DNA of 64,000 nucleotides, taken from assembly GCA_037975125.1 (NCBI GenBank), contig CM075857.1, positions 93,434,626-93,498,625 on the forward strand, written 5' to 3'. This document shows positions 12,519 to 24,535 of the stretch, in pieces (position 1 is the first letter of the stretch; each line of letters starts with the position of its first letter). This stretch comes from Latrodectus hesperus (taxonomy: Eukaryota; Arthropoda; Arachnida; Araneae; Theridiidae). The position numbers and the translations under genes were made by a program. Below the pieces are notes generated by a model, which did no database searches, was not told the DNA's origin, and worked only from the letters and a program-made list of their open reading frames with translations.

Positions 12519-14965
12519 ATTCAAACTTTAAGATAGAATAATTGTAATACAATGTGGTAATAACACTGTTATAATAATCGATACGAATGTCAACACCATT
12601 ATGAAAACAGCGCTACTGTTGACAATATAACTTGTCAGAAAAAGTGCTTTATTAGGATATCAGAATCGGACATATTTTTCAATTTTAACACTCCACAAAA
12701 ATGTTTCAACTTGAAATTCTCTCTACTTTTATGCTCATTCCTGGAAAATGTTAAATAAAAATCTAAATTTGAATTGTGCATTTGAAATTCCAGCTTCTAC
12801 CTCACAAACTTATTTTTCTATTGCAAAGCATGTAACCCTTCCCTGTGATGTTATATCTTGATGAGAAAGTGAAACATCAAAACAACCCAACCAGCTAATG
12901 TAAATGGAACTCTCATAAGAAAACTGATGTAAATTATAGAGTACCATTAATTACACTGCTTTACCAATCTAAGAAGTTTTCAAGATGTTTATATCATCTC
13001 TGCTCTTATAAATAATCACCCAACACCAAAATATACACGTTTAGGTATATAATTACTTCTAAGCGTTAATTCTTACATCAGATTTAGTTATGACAACACC
13101 ATTTACCTTTGACACCTTTACAATTAGTGGTTGGTCCTGTATTTTTTACCTTTTATGATTTCTTACTTCCGTTAAGATAATGTGGATTTGATTACAGACT
13201 GTGGAAAATCACAGTGATTAAATAATTTCTCTAAATGATATACTGAATAGTGAAAGTTTGGATGAGAAAAAAATGATTCGATAGAAAAATAAAGGAATAA
13301 ATTTATAAAAATATAATCCTTATTTTATTTGTTCGCCGAATTTTCATCCGTTGTTAAATGGAGGACAAATGCATAGATTTGAAATAAACTTATATCAAGA
13401 TATCCATCTTACTTAAAATAATAGCTATGTTCCCTTTTAAAATATCGATTAAAGGTTTTTTAATTAGTTAACATTTTAATTTTTTAATTAGTTAATCTCA
13501 GTTAACGTTGATTTAAATTACTTGCAAAGTTGACTAAACTACGAGGCAATTAATTTCAACTATAAAACATTTCGCTCCGGAATTCTTCTTGCTTCAAGAA
13601 TGAAGCATAAATTTATTTCCTTCTTTTTAAAATTGCCATCTATACGTAAACACTGGAAATAAATAAAAATATTTACGAGTAACGTGTCATTCTCTCTACA
13701 TTCTCACCGCATAATTATTTTAATACAAACTTTACTTATTATTTTTTGATTTTTTAAAAAAAATATTGTTTTTGCTCACTTTAGCGTACCTGTTTTCGGT
13801 TTTCCCAATAAGTCGCAAATCATAAATACTTTACACGAATGAAAAAAGAATCCCATTATAACTTTATAACTAAGAGAAATTTTCAACTAAATAAATTTTT
13901 AAGTTAAACTTTCTTTGTTTTGTCAAAGAATAACCTATATAATTACAAAATGATTGTGTGACCCAATAATAAAATTATTATTGAATATAATTTATCAGAA
14001 AGTTTCATCTCATATTAAAAAACGTATGATAATATTAATAATAAAAGAAAATTTTCATGTGTAATATAGAATAGAATTATCATTATCACAAGAAATTTTT
14101 GAATAATAAATCAGTCATTATTGTATATATTATAATCAGTGCCGAAAATCTTTCAATAATATTTTTAGAAAAATTTCCACAAAATAGATCGGGTATTCTA
14201 AAAAGTTCATAAAGTAATCATAATACACAAGTTTCATTTGAATTTCTTAATATTCAGTCTGTTAAAAATACCATAAATTAAAAACTGAATATATCTAAAT
14301 ATAATTTCTGATTTTTGTGGTACACGTATTATTTTATCAAGATTTTTAGTACATTTCAAATTCTCCTCAAAAAAATGATTTCTTCTTTTTATAATAATAA
14401 TCCAAATTTTCATTTAAAGGTCTGAAAACTGATCGATTGGAAAAAAAATTAAATATATAAATTCTTAACTGCATTAACTCAACAAATTTCTCTTCTCCAA
14501 TTTAAATGATTTTATAAAACACATAATTTAAATGTTTTTTAATTAATTTTACTGGAATTTAATTTTTAAATCAATTTGACAATAAATGAAATACTGGTAC
14601 GTATTTAGAATTCAGAGCTAGAATATCTTTTTTAACATTATCACGCACATATACTATGATTAATTTGAATGGAAAATAAAAACATTGCATTAAAAATGAC
14701 AATTTGCTTTTAAAAGTGACATCATCTCATTGACATTATTACATCGTCCTTTCATTATTACATTTTCAATGTAAATTGGCAATAAATCCTAAACACAAAG
14801 CATAATATAAATAAAATCCTCCGCTCCCAAATAATTTTAATTAATGCGGAAATTTATACACTAGGATCTTGGGACAACAATGCAGCATAGAGGAGTAAAA
14901 ATTTTAATGGAGACGACGAACCGTAACAGCACTTCAACGCAGTTCCCGCAGATGCGATCATTAGT
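12519..14965. other. Gene-free AT-rich stretch
   Basis: No supported feature. A short direct repeat of TTTTTAATTAGTTAA occurs at about 13455-13495. Confidence 0.55.
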
Positions 14966-14972
14966 TGACTAA

Positions 14973-15426
14973 TCACCGCTTCTTCAATAGAATCAACTTC
15001 TGTGATTGGATCTCGAGCTCCTGGGAGTAATCACTTGATATAACTGCAGATAAGTTCTTGCATCCGAAATGAATTTCACAAAGGTGAGAAAGAGCAGTTC
15101 CTATTTTTTTCATTGAATCCAACACAATCTTCAAAGATTTTTTTTCCTCCAAATGAGAATACAAACCATAATTCATAACCAAAAAGCCTCCAGAAATCCG
15201 TCTTTTGTCTGATTGTAATAAATGAAAAAAACAGCCTTCCCTGTATTTCAATGAAACAATTTGGAACTGTTTCTTCTGTGCGGCAGAGCAGAACTAAATA
15301 ATGTCGCCCTCCAGCTACAGGTTGGACTTCCCAAATCACTATTTTCAGTCTATTTCGTTTTGTACTCCACTCCTCAAGACCCTGTATTATGCAAATGCCT
15401 CGAGTTATTTTAGCGATTTGCGGCAT
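14973..15426 (-). pseudogene. Unrecognised frameshifted coding-like ORF
   Basis: Two overlapping minus-strand frames look like one protein broken by a frameshift. The first starts at the ATG at 15426 (MPQIAKITRGICIIQGLEEW...). The second carries the C-terminal part and stops at 14973 (...SQELEIQSQKLILLKKR). The switch is easiest to place near 15225-15250, close to a run of seven T (GCTGTTTTTTTC on the minus strand), giving a product of roughly 150 residues. Codon composition is mixed and protein-like, and the stretch is markedly less AT-rich than both flanks. No signal peptide, membrane segment or known motif was seen. It may be a retrogene relic, an unknown transposon ORF, or an exon with an assembly error. 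Function unknown. Confidence 0.4.
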
Positions 15427-15429
15427 TTT

Positions 15430-16084
15430 GTTAACACTTCTTTTTTTTGAGGGGAATAATATAGTTCAACACTTTAGGCTTTCTTTTATTTGACTGGAGA
15501 GGAAATAAAATTGTCTGAGGAAGTTGGCATATCCATTTCATTAGATCGGCAGTGTTGTTTTTATTTGAAATATTAAATCGCGAATCTAAAAAGTAGTAAA
15601 TAATAAATGTGAAAATATGAATTTAAAATTGTATATAACGCATTAAAAAGAAATTTTTTGATTGAGTTGATATTTAATAGACTGAATCGAGTTGAATAAG
15701 ATGCTATAAAGGATCAAAAATAAAATGTTTCATAGTTCTTTTTTAGAATAATTTTTTTTAGGAATTTTCATTATTTTTTAATACCTCAGGTAACGCTGCA
15801 GAATATTTTCAACATTTTTTTTCTATGAAGAAAATTCAAACAACTCATAAAAATTAATAATTCTCAATGTATACGAAAAAGATAAAAATGTTCAGTGTAA
15901 AATCTTGGGAATGGAAAATTGCTACAATATTATATTTGTTCAATTTATAATGTGCAGTAATAATTATCTATATAGTAGATATGGAATATACTCAATTTTC
16001 TCTTAATATAAAATAAATTTCTGGCTTATGGCACAGACGCTCAAATTTAGAATAGAATTATTGTGCTTTCAAAGAACCCGGTAT
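15430..16084. other. Gene-free AT-rich stretch
   Basis: No supported feature between the broken ORF and the second LINE fragment. Confidence 0.55.
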
Positions 16085-16365
16085 CATCAAATGCACAAAA
16101 ATAGAATTAAATGGGCTGGTCATGTTATTAGAAGGAATAAAGAACGTTTAACACAGAAAATATTCTTGACCAGACCCTGTTGAGCATGAACTAAAAGCAG
16201 ACCCAATCTTAGATGGGCTGACAGCCTAGAAAGATATCTCGCCATTTTGAGAATGATCAATTGGAAAACCATGTCAAAAAATAGAGAGACATGGGGGAAA
16301 ATTATTGAGAAGACCAGGCCTCACCCAGGGTTGCCATACCACTGAGGACGGAAGGAAGAAAAATA
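16085..16365 (+). mobile_element. 5'-truncated LINE 3' end, copy 2
   Basis: Second fragment of the same broad LINE type as 12031-12518. It reads RIKWAGHVIRRNKERLTQKI, then RPNLRWADSLERYLAI, INWKTMSKNRETWGKII and RPHPGLPYH, lining up block by block with RLKWAGHLSRMND, RPKLRWRDCLENDL, NWMILSKNKGSWYALL and QPGLSGQ of copy 1. A stop and a small shift interrupt the frame near 16185. It is shorter at the 5' end than copy 1 and ends in a purine-rich GGAAGGAAGAAAAA tail. Confidence 0.87.
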
Positions 16366-17054
16366 TATGAGAGAATTGAATGTATACAATGTGTCACGCA
16401 CACAAAAGTGATCAGAATTTTCAGAACTTTCTAAGAAAAGAAATTGAACTAAATTAGGAAAAAAATCCTGTGTGTATTTCTCTTAAATAAATTCACATTT
16501 GATTCTCTTATAAAATACTTAAAGTTTTAAAATGTTGCTTCATTTTTTTTTAAACCATTAAGGGGTTATTTCTTTCGTTCCATCTGGGTTCATGACTATG
16601 CCACTTTATTACAATTCTCATTGGTTTAAAATATTCATGATGTCAGATAGCATTTCATTTACGTCACACATCGTTTTGAGGCGACGTCGTAAATCTGACT
16701 TGTCAACGAATTTGCTGCCTGCCTTCAAATCGCAATCTTCGAATTGCAGCTAACAAGTTCTCCATCGAATGCCTAAGAATATTGTCGAAGTTCGTTTTGT
16801 CAATAAAATGATATCTTCTATAAAGACCAAAGCATTATTTAAATTTTTATAAATTTCATTAACTAATAGACTTCTAAATTAACAATTGCAATATTTGGAA
16901 ACGATCTCTTTTAAATCTTAAGACTAATGCCTTGCTTAAACCAATATTGAAAATTTTTTTCAAATTTTTCCATTTACATTTTTATTTCTAAAATTAAGGC
17001 TGAAAAATTTTGTTTGTGAAATTCCAACCTAAATGGACATAAAATGTCAACTCG
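16366..17054. other. Gene-free stretch, moderately GC-richer at 16560-16810
   Basis: The interval 16560-16810 is less AT-rich and holds CpG-containing words (GACGTCGTAAATCTGAC) but no coherent frame or known repeat. Confidence 0.5.
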
Positions 17055-17138
17055 AATGTGTATTTATGAGGAAATCTAAATAATTTTTTCAGAGGAAAAA
17101 AATTATTTAGAGATTTTTTTTCCTCATAAACACACATT
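17055..17138. repeat. Long near-perfect inverted repeat (hairpin)
   Basis: The left arm at 17055-17089 and the right arm at 17096-17138 pair across a 6-nt loop, apart from one mismatch and an asymmetric insertion of a few T and C residues in the right arm. The arms contain TTTATGAGGAAA and CTAAATAATTTTTT. This could be a fold-back element or a transcribed stem-loop. No target duplication was found. Confidence 0.75.
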
Positions 17139-17984
17139 TTAAACCAAAAAAATTTTTAATTGCAAAAGGAATATGAAAAATGGTTGTCTAATAATGTTAA
17201 CTCTACATCAAAAGAAACTTATTCTTAAAAAAATTGCCAAGAATTCATATTTAAGTGCTTTAAACATTTCTCTGAAACAATCGATAGAAGAAAATTCAAT
17301 GAAAAGTGGAAAATTTCTTAAATAAGGAAATTTATTCATAACTAAATTCATTTTAAAATCAACTTATTTTAAAAAATCACAAGTAAAAATATTTTTAAAT
17401 ATAATAACTTAATTAAATTAAAACTCTTCTTAAATATTTATTTATTTGTAATCTATGTTCATAAATAAAAATTTATCAAAACCAAAGAAATAATAGCTTA
17501 TCATTTTTTTTCGTGTTTTCATCCAAATCTATATATTACAAACTTAAACATCTGGCAATGCAAATGTGGTATTAGACATAAGGAATAAATTTTGAAATTG
17601 AAATGGCGATGAGATAAGCATTTAATGCATCTAAGGTTGATTAAACATACAGCAGACAATCGCGGAGGTCCTATTGCTTGTTCTTCCGTTTTTCCGCTTC
17701 AACGATTCTACGTCTGCTATCGTCGATTACGTGATTATGTACATATTCCTATCGAATCCATTATATGCTGGATCACGTGATGGTAAATTAAGTATTGAAA
17801 TTCCTTCACGGTTCAATTTAAAGCCTTAACTTACATGACTTGGGCAATCATTTTAAGCAAGGCGCCATATTTGGATTTTTTTACAGGGTTACGTTTATTC
17901 CTATATTTGTTCATCAAACTAACTATTTAAATGCGTGTCTTAAAAAAAACTGCAGCTATTTAAGAATTTTTAAAATTGGAACAA
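17139..17984. other. Gene-free stretch
   Basis: AT-rich to about 17640, then more balanced composition to 17830, including GATTACGTGATTATG and TCACGTGATGG. A 142-codon frame beginning with a TTG at 17840 runs into the TIR element at 17993 and is not protein-like. Confidence 0.5.
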
Positions 17985-17992
17985 GATTCAAA

Positions 17993-18500
17993 GGTGAAAA
18001 TGTGCTTTGGTTCCCCTGCTTGGCGCATTTTCAAAAAGTCACCAACTGGCGCATTTTTGCGTGTTCTCTCGCGGATTTGAATGCTCCGAGAGACACTACG
18101 CAAAAACGTCGTTTCTATGTCGACGAACCGAAATCCGTGTTTTTAACGAATTTCACCGTTGTTATGGCAACAAAAACAAAAACGATGGGTTTTTTTGGCG
18201 AATTGTATAACAAAAAATACTTTACAATATGGAGAAAAATTATCATATTTTTAAAAATTAATAAATAAAAATACGCAGAAACAAATAAATAACTCACGTA
18301 CTACCTCCAGGGCAAATTCAACGGTAATAAAATGTCGTGCATCAAATTTTAAATTCTACGGTTGTTTCAAAATCAAAATAATTAGCGACCAATAGGAATA
18401 CTGAAACAAAAGAGTTGTTAATGAGCATGCGGCAAGGGTTACCACGCTTGGCGACGTCTATCGCCCATTTGGCAAGGGGTACCCAAACCACAGATTAACC
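17993..18500. mobile_element. 508-bp MITE with 8-bp target duplication, new family here
   Basis: The element is bounded by a perfect 8-bp direct repeat, GATTCAAA (17985-17992 and 18501-18508). The left end begins GGTGAAAATGTGCTTTGGTT and the right end, read in reverse, begins GGTTAATCTGTGGTTTGGGT, each followed by CCCCT. These are imperfect inverted repeats of about 28 bp. The interior is non-coding; short open frames (18007-18210, 17840-18268) have no transposase motif. TGGCGCATTTT occurs twice near the left end. I see no second copy in the window. The 8-bp duplication suggests mobilisation by a hAT- or P-like transposase. Confidence 0.8.
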
Positions 18501-18551
18501 GATTCAAAATTTTAGTACAAGTATGTAATCTATATTAATATAATCCTTATT

Positions 18552-18780
18552 GGCACAGGTGCCGTATAATCCGATTCCAAATTCTGAATTCTTTGGCGAT
18601 GAAGAAATGTCGCCAAGGTGACGTGCGCAATGGCGTAAATACTAGAGTTACCAAAATAAAATTTTCTGCATAATTCTTATAGGTCTCCAGATGTATGACA
18701 TAATAAAAAAGAGGTTGCCAGATACATAAGAAAATCCACCAAAAGAAACAGCCAATCCTGGATTATATGGCACCTGTGCC
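18552..18780. mobile_element. GGCACAG-family MITE, copy 2
   Basis: 229-bp copy related to 7621-7876. The termini are GGCACAGGTGCCGTATAATC at the left and, read in reverse, GGCACAGGTGCCATATAATC at the right. It has a perfect 8-bp duplication, TCCTTATT (18544-18551 and 18781-18788). Shared interior words include TTGGCGATGAAGAAATGT and TTGCCAGATACATAAGAA. It lies only about 50 bp from the preceding MITE. Confidence 0.93.
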
Positions 18781-18788
18781 TCCTTATT

Positions 18789-20235
18789 TTGTTTGCCTGA
18801 AGAATTATTGCTCTGAATTAAGGTCTGGGTGGAATAGCGTGATATTTTTACCATGATAGTTGTCTCTCTAACTTGATGAAGCTATATATAATTTCAAAAA
18901 AAAATTCTAATTACAGCATTTATAATTAATTCAAAATATACTTAATGCTGATTTTTAATAATTGTGTTTTTACTCATTGTAACAAATTTTTACGTTTTGT
19001 TCTATAAGGCACTAATAGGAAATGCATTGGAATGTGGATGAAAATAATCTCGAGTTCAATATTCAATAAATTCATAACTAATAGAAGTTTTCAAGTTCTG
19101 AATGCTTCATTCAATTTGCTTTTAAATAATCTATATGTGAGATATATTCTTGTGGTGCGAAACAACATTTTGTATACTGCTTGTAGTAATTTCTAATAAT
19201 TACATACAGCACACACTAAAGCGTAGAGTAGAACAATCGAATTTTTATTTTCAAACATTTTTTTATTGTGTTGCCAAACGATTTTTTGAAAAAAGAAAAG
19301 AAGGAATAATAATTCACACGTCATACAATTTGTACAATGTTCTTGCCAAACGATTTAAAAAAAAAGTAGCTATAAACCTCACTCTGACATCATGTAGTAT
19401 AGTACAATTTCCACACAACGTTTTGTACAAAATTAAGTAAATAGAAAGATATCATTTTCTTTCCAACTTGCAGATTTTCTACCTTCACGCATCTATTATA
19501 ATTGTAGGCATCTTCACATATTATCTTAGCGGATTTATAACATTTAATAATACTTGTAATAGTACCATAATGTCGATAATAAAAGTGCGGAATTGAAAAG
19601 AGACCAGATAATTCATTTAGAGCAGAAAACCACAACCCGCTCCCTCTTATTGGCATAATCCAACAAATTCAGGGCTCTTATTTGAATTTAAAGATCATAT
19701 GAATTTAGTAAATCATAAATGTCTGCTTATCTTTGCTAATAAATAATTGTGATATAAATATGTGCAATAAGTATTGTTGATGAATAAATACTCTTAACAA
19801 TTTTAAAATAAATTAGCTTGATTGAAAAAAACATTTTTTGTTAATTTATACTTAATTAATAACATGTTTCTGTGTGTGTTACTATATGTACTTAAAAAAA
19901 AACTTCAATCTGTAATACTGTATTCCTCATATTTCGCACAGAAAATGTATTATCTGTCGTTATTCCCTACCAATTTTTATTTCCTTTGGGACAAATAGTG
20001 ATGTGATCTGTCTCTGATCTTAATTTCTGTAAATCCAACTAAAGCAATTCTCAAAGAGATATTTTTTCCCAGACATTTAACTTTACAGTTACAGTTACAA
20101 ACCAGAACTTTTTTTCCCATCAACTACCCGTTAACATCATCCTTTGTAATCTATTACAGCGGTGCAAGTAACAAGAAAATCCATTTAAATGTTATCAGAC
20201 AGTAGGTGTTACCTTCATCTGCTCCCCCCCCCAGT
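18789..20235. other. Gene-free AT-rich stretch
   Basis: No supported feature. The open frames at 19150-19440 and 19390-19656 show no family motif and AT-driven composition. A C8-9 run lies at 20225-20233. Confidence 0.5.
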
Positions 20236-20240
20236 GTTTA

Positions 20241-20453
20241 TTAACTTGTTAACCCGTCACGCTGACGTCTTTTCTCCAGACAACTCAAAAGACATTCGTC
20301 AAGGGGTGCTGAGAAAACTCTCACCATCCAGCAACTAATTCTTCCAGCGAGACACGCGATTTCCGCCGCTAATATGCGATGCATGTGCGAGTCATTAGCT
20401 GCAGATGCTAATCTATCCAACCATAATTTCAGAAATTGCTGGTAGAAGGGCAT
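20241..20453 (-). other. Candidate exon or unknown GC-richer block
   Basis: A less AT-rich island. On the minus strand a 70-codon open frame (MPFYQQFLKLWLDRLASAAN...) contains, in order, a pyrimidine-rich tract ending in CTTCTACCAG that could act as a splice acceptor, and GGATGGTGAGAG that could act as a donor. Together they define a possible internal exon of about 110 nt. No protein family recognised. It may equally be conserved non-coding DNA. Confidence 0.2.
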
Positions 20454-20459
20454 GCAAAA

Positions 20460-23400
20460 AGTGATATCGATTCTGTGGATGTCTGATCAGAATCTATTTT
20501 TAATATTGCCTTCTCTTCCGGTTTTTTATTCTAAGGTTCAATGTTTTTCATCTCTTTTACATTTTTTTTACTTCCTTTACGAAAATAAAGATGTTTCATT
20601 AGAAAATTTTTTTATTTCAACTATATTTTCGCTGCTACCAAAGATACATTATTTTTTACTTGGTGTAATATAAATTAAGCCTTAAACATATAATTAAATA
20701 TTTGTTTACAATTAATCATACCCATAATATGCAAATGCAAATGAAGATATGAACTAAATTTTTTCTCAACTTATTATATTTTTATTTCAGAACGCATATT
20801 TTTGTCATTAAAAAACCAGTTGCTGATTATAATTATAAGTATAAAATATGTATTTGATAAATGTGTATACGTATGCTTATGTGAACATAAATAAACTTAC
20901 ATACATGCATATAAATGTATAAAGTATATACATACAATAAATATCTTTATTATATAATTTCCTGTCATTTAAAAATATTAATATAATCTTGATCTAGTAT
21001 TATCACATTGTTATTATCTTTATTTACCCATTTTAATTAAGAAAATATTAAATAAAATTAATAAAAAATGGTGCATTTAACGGAAATTAGTTTATTGAAA
21101 ATACGGTACTCACTACTGAACAATTTGAAAATAAAAAGAAATAAAAATATTGTAAGTAATGTAGTTTAAATTATTAAGTTAAATATAACTAATCAATTTC
21201 TTAGTAGAAATTGGTTGTTAAATAATATTTAGTATTAAAGACATAATCAGTTGACCTTATAATTTATAAAAGCAATCATATAATATTTAATAGCTTGATT
21301 CATAAATCAATGTATTAATCTTAACAATAAAATAATTAGCATTGGTTTAATTCATCAAAATCATACCATCATCAGTACTATATATATGTATAACTAATTT
21401 ATAATAGACATAATTAGAATGATGTACTATAAATTAAGTATACATATTATAATATGGGAGAAGTTTATAAATTTAAAATTAAAGACTTCAAATTATTTTA
21501 CTAATTAATTATTTTAAAATTATTTTACTAATTTTATTTAGTATATTCAAGAATAATACTAATTAAAATTATTTTAATTGGTATTATTCACGATTAAGTT
21601 GAAATCTAATTTGTTTTAACTAGCAGTAATCAAAATTATATTTAATAATATAAAGTAAGTATTAATATGTATAATTCATTGTTCAGAAGAACCCACATAG
21701 ATTATCTAGGATAGCAGTTTTTTCTCATTTAAAAGAGAATTTTTACTTTCTCAAACAACAAAATTATTTCAATTTATTTTACTTGTATGCAAAGTATAAA
21801 AATTTAAGCTATTATAAGTTAATTTTTATTATTTATATATATATATATTTTGATATATAAAAATTATAAAATATTTATTTGTAGAACATCATACTTACAT
21901 TATTTTTTAAAACATAAATATTTTATTTTAAACTGAATATTAGTTTATAAAAAATGATCGCTATGCATTTATGTTACAATCCAGTTAAACTCTGCAAAAT
22001 TTTTCGAATTAAAACGTGATAAAAAAAAATATTATGTACAAATTTATTCTAAGCCTAATATTTAAAAATGAATGTCACTGAAATTGTAAAATTACTAGTT
22101 ATTTTAACTGTTGGTATTTTTTTAAAAGTGAGTTGTGTATTGTAGAAGAAAAAACCGAGCGGCAATCTAACACCTGAACTTTATTTAGTAAAAGTTAAGA
22201 ATAAAGCCTCCTCTGTTTTCTAAATATAGGTTATTCACGAGTGCAGGTTAATCTCGAACCTAGAGCCGAACAAACATAATGATGTACTTTCATCTTTTGT
22301 GATGTGGCCTGCAGGGAAATATATAACCTTTAATTACTCAGTGTGATACAATCCTTTCACATAATGCAGCTGTCTGTGCAAAGTTTGTCCATTGTTTTCC
22401 GCCGGTACATTCCAAGGTGCTAAGAAAAATGGTGTATGGGTCACTGCCATTAACTGGTAGTTATTTGGCACAAGCCTGTGAGAGGACGAATTTTACGAAG
22501 AGCACTGCTATTAAAGCTTCATTGTGAGGATGTTACTTGTGTCTCTAAGTATTCGATGAGAAATGATTTTGAAATTAATGTCATTCAAACAATTAATTCT
22601 TGAAATGAAGGTCATGTAAATTTCTGGTGATTTCGCTGGTGACAAAACCAAATCTAGCCAAATAATCGTAAGTAATCGATATAAACCTTTTTGGAAAATA
22701 TATTTATAAGTATCTAAATAAATAAATAATGCCAAATTTTGATGAAATTATAATATATAGTCAGACTTTTACAGAAAAAAGGAGGCTGTTTAATGTCCTG
22801 GTTGTCAGGAGAACAGTAGAAGTAGCGAAAAAATTCAACAATTACGAACTCATACTAAAAGATCATTTAACACTTAATTATAATATTTAAGAAGTATTTG
22901 GAATATGTTTTGTTTGTTTTTTTATTGAGCTTATTTTCCACTTATTATTTCTTTTGATCAAAGTCGCTAAGCTAATCGTAATTTTGAATCGAAGGGAAGT
23001 GATGAGGTCGACACTTCATCTCGTATCTTCCTCTCCTCATTAAGTAACTTTATTAAGCATAAAAAGGAATAATAAACTAAAAATTAACGAGTGACAGGCT
23101 CAATGATCATTTATAAGGTTAGGTGTATAGAATCCTTAATCTTCTGAACACAAAGGTGACACCAGAAAGCGATGATTGCAAATATTTTACAAAACTTATA
23201 CACGAATGTGAATGAACACCATTATTCTCGTTTCTTTGTATCCATATTTTCCTTTCGTATTAACCTTTTAAAATAGATTATTTAAATTTAATACTTATCA
23301 TAACATAATAAATTACTTAGAAAACTGTATAGCTTATCATTAAAAAAAACTTCAATAATGTTTGTTTTTCTGATCGAGTTTTTTTATGCTAATAACTTTA

Positions 23401-24480
23401 TTAGATCTAAAAACAAGTTTTATTCTCGTAAATTTTTAAATGTTCCTTAATTATGCTGTGCAATGTAATTTTAAATAAATCATTAATGTAATCAATAGAA
23501 AAAAATCATTCATTACATAGGTTAAAATTTTATAAAATTTAAATTGCAAAGAATAGAATATTAAACAAATAAATTGTATTATATTGAATATAATAGGTAA
23601 TAACTTTAGTAATAGGATGTTACATATAAGAATTTTTAAACATAAATAATTATATAAATAAGATATTACATTAGAAATGTTTTATCATTTGAAAATAATT
23701 TTACAATTGAACTTTCATTTACCTTAATTATAATTTTCTAAGAATACTGAAAACATTTTCCAGGAAATTTGAATAACCCGTGTTGTTTAGAAATTTAAAT
23801 TTGTATTTTCGTAAGCTTTTTAGTTTTCTCATCTTGTTGTTCCTATACGTTTTTAATTAAAAATAATTGCATTTAAAATAAGCACTCATTACATTTTAAT
23901 TAAAAATGAAGGAATCCCTTAAAACAGCATGCAAAATAGTGTAAGTTAAGTAAAACTACTAAAAAAGTTTACTCTGAAATCAAATTTCTCCTGTAAATAA
24001 ATAAATATATATATTACCGTACTTAAAACAAGAATGATACATTAAGAAGATACACTCTCTTACAAATTATGAGTTGCATTTGAAGGTATAAAAAGATAAT
24101 TGTTGTTTATTCAGTTAAATCAGTTAGAATATTTCTTGCTTTTTAAATTACAAACTAATTTTATATACCAAAGGTTGGCATCAAAGTTTCCTTCAAGGAT
24201 TTAAGAGTTAATGTTGTCATAAAGTATAATTATAAATACTGTTTCATTTTTTAATTTAAATCATCGTACATTAAAGGGGGGAAACTCAATTATTTTCGTG
24301 AAAAGAATTTACAAAGGCATTGTGGGAAAAAAAGTATCGCAAATTCTTAGCAAACGATTTTTTATCCTCACTTGAGCAGAGAAATAAACCTTTAAGCGAT
24401 CGGAAGCAAAATAAATAGCGATAATAAAATAAAATATATTTCAAAAAAAAAACTTCTTTTGCTTTTTAGTTTATTACACG
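20460..24480. other. Gene-free AT-rich stretch with a hairpin and a GC-richer block
   Basis: Mostly AT-rich and featureless. Around 21480-21530 the motif AAATTATTTTACTAATT is directly repeated, next to a near-perfect palindrome listed separately. The interval 22200-22520 is clearly more balanced in composition but has no protein-like frame. No RNA gene or TE recognised. Confidence 0.5.
21552..21588. repeat. 37-nt near-perfect palindrome
   Basis: Arms of 18 nt (AATAATACTAATTAAAAT and its complement with one mismatch) are separated by a single base. Confidence 0.8.
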
Positions 24481-24535
24481 GCTTTCAATCATTTCGTGTA
24501 GCTTTTTCGAACATTCCATTTCCTTTCCTCCGCAG

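Noticed and set aside
17840..18268. 142-codon plus-strand frame
   Set aside because: It begins at a TTG, crosses into the 508-bp TIR element and shows no family motif; a chance frame in a less AT-rich MITE.
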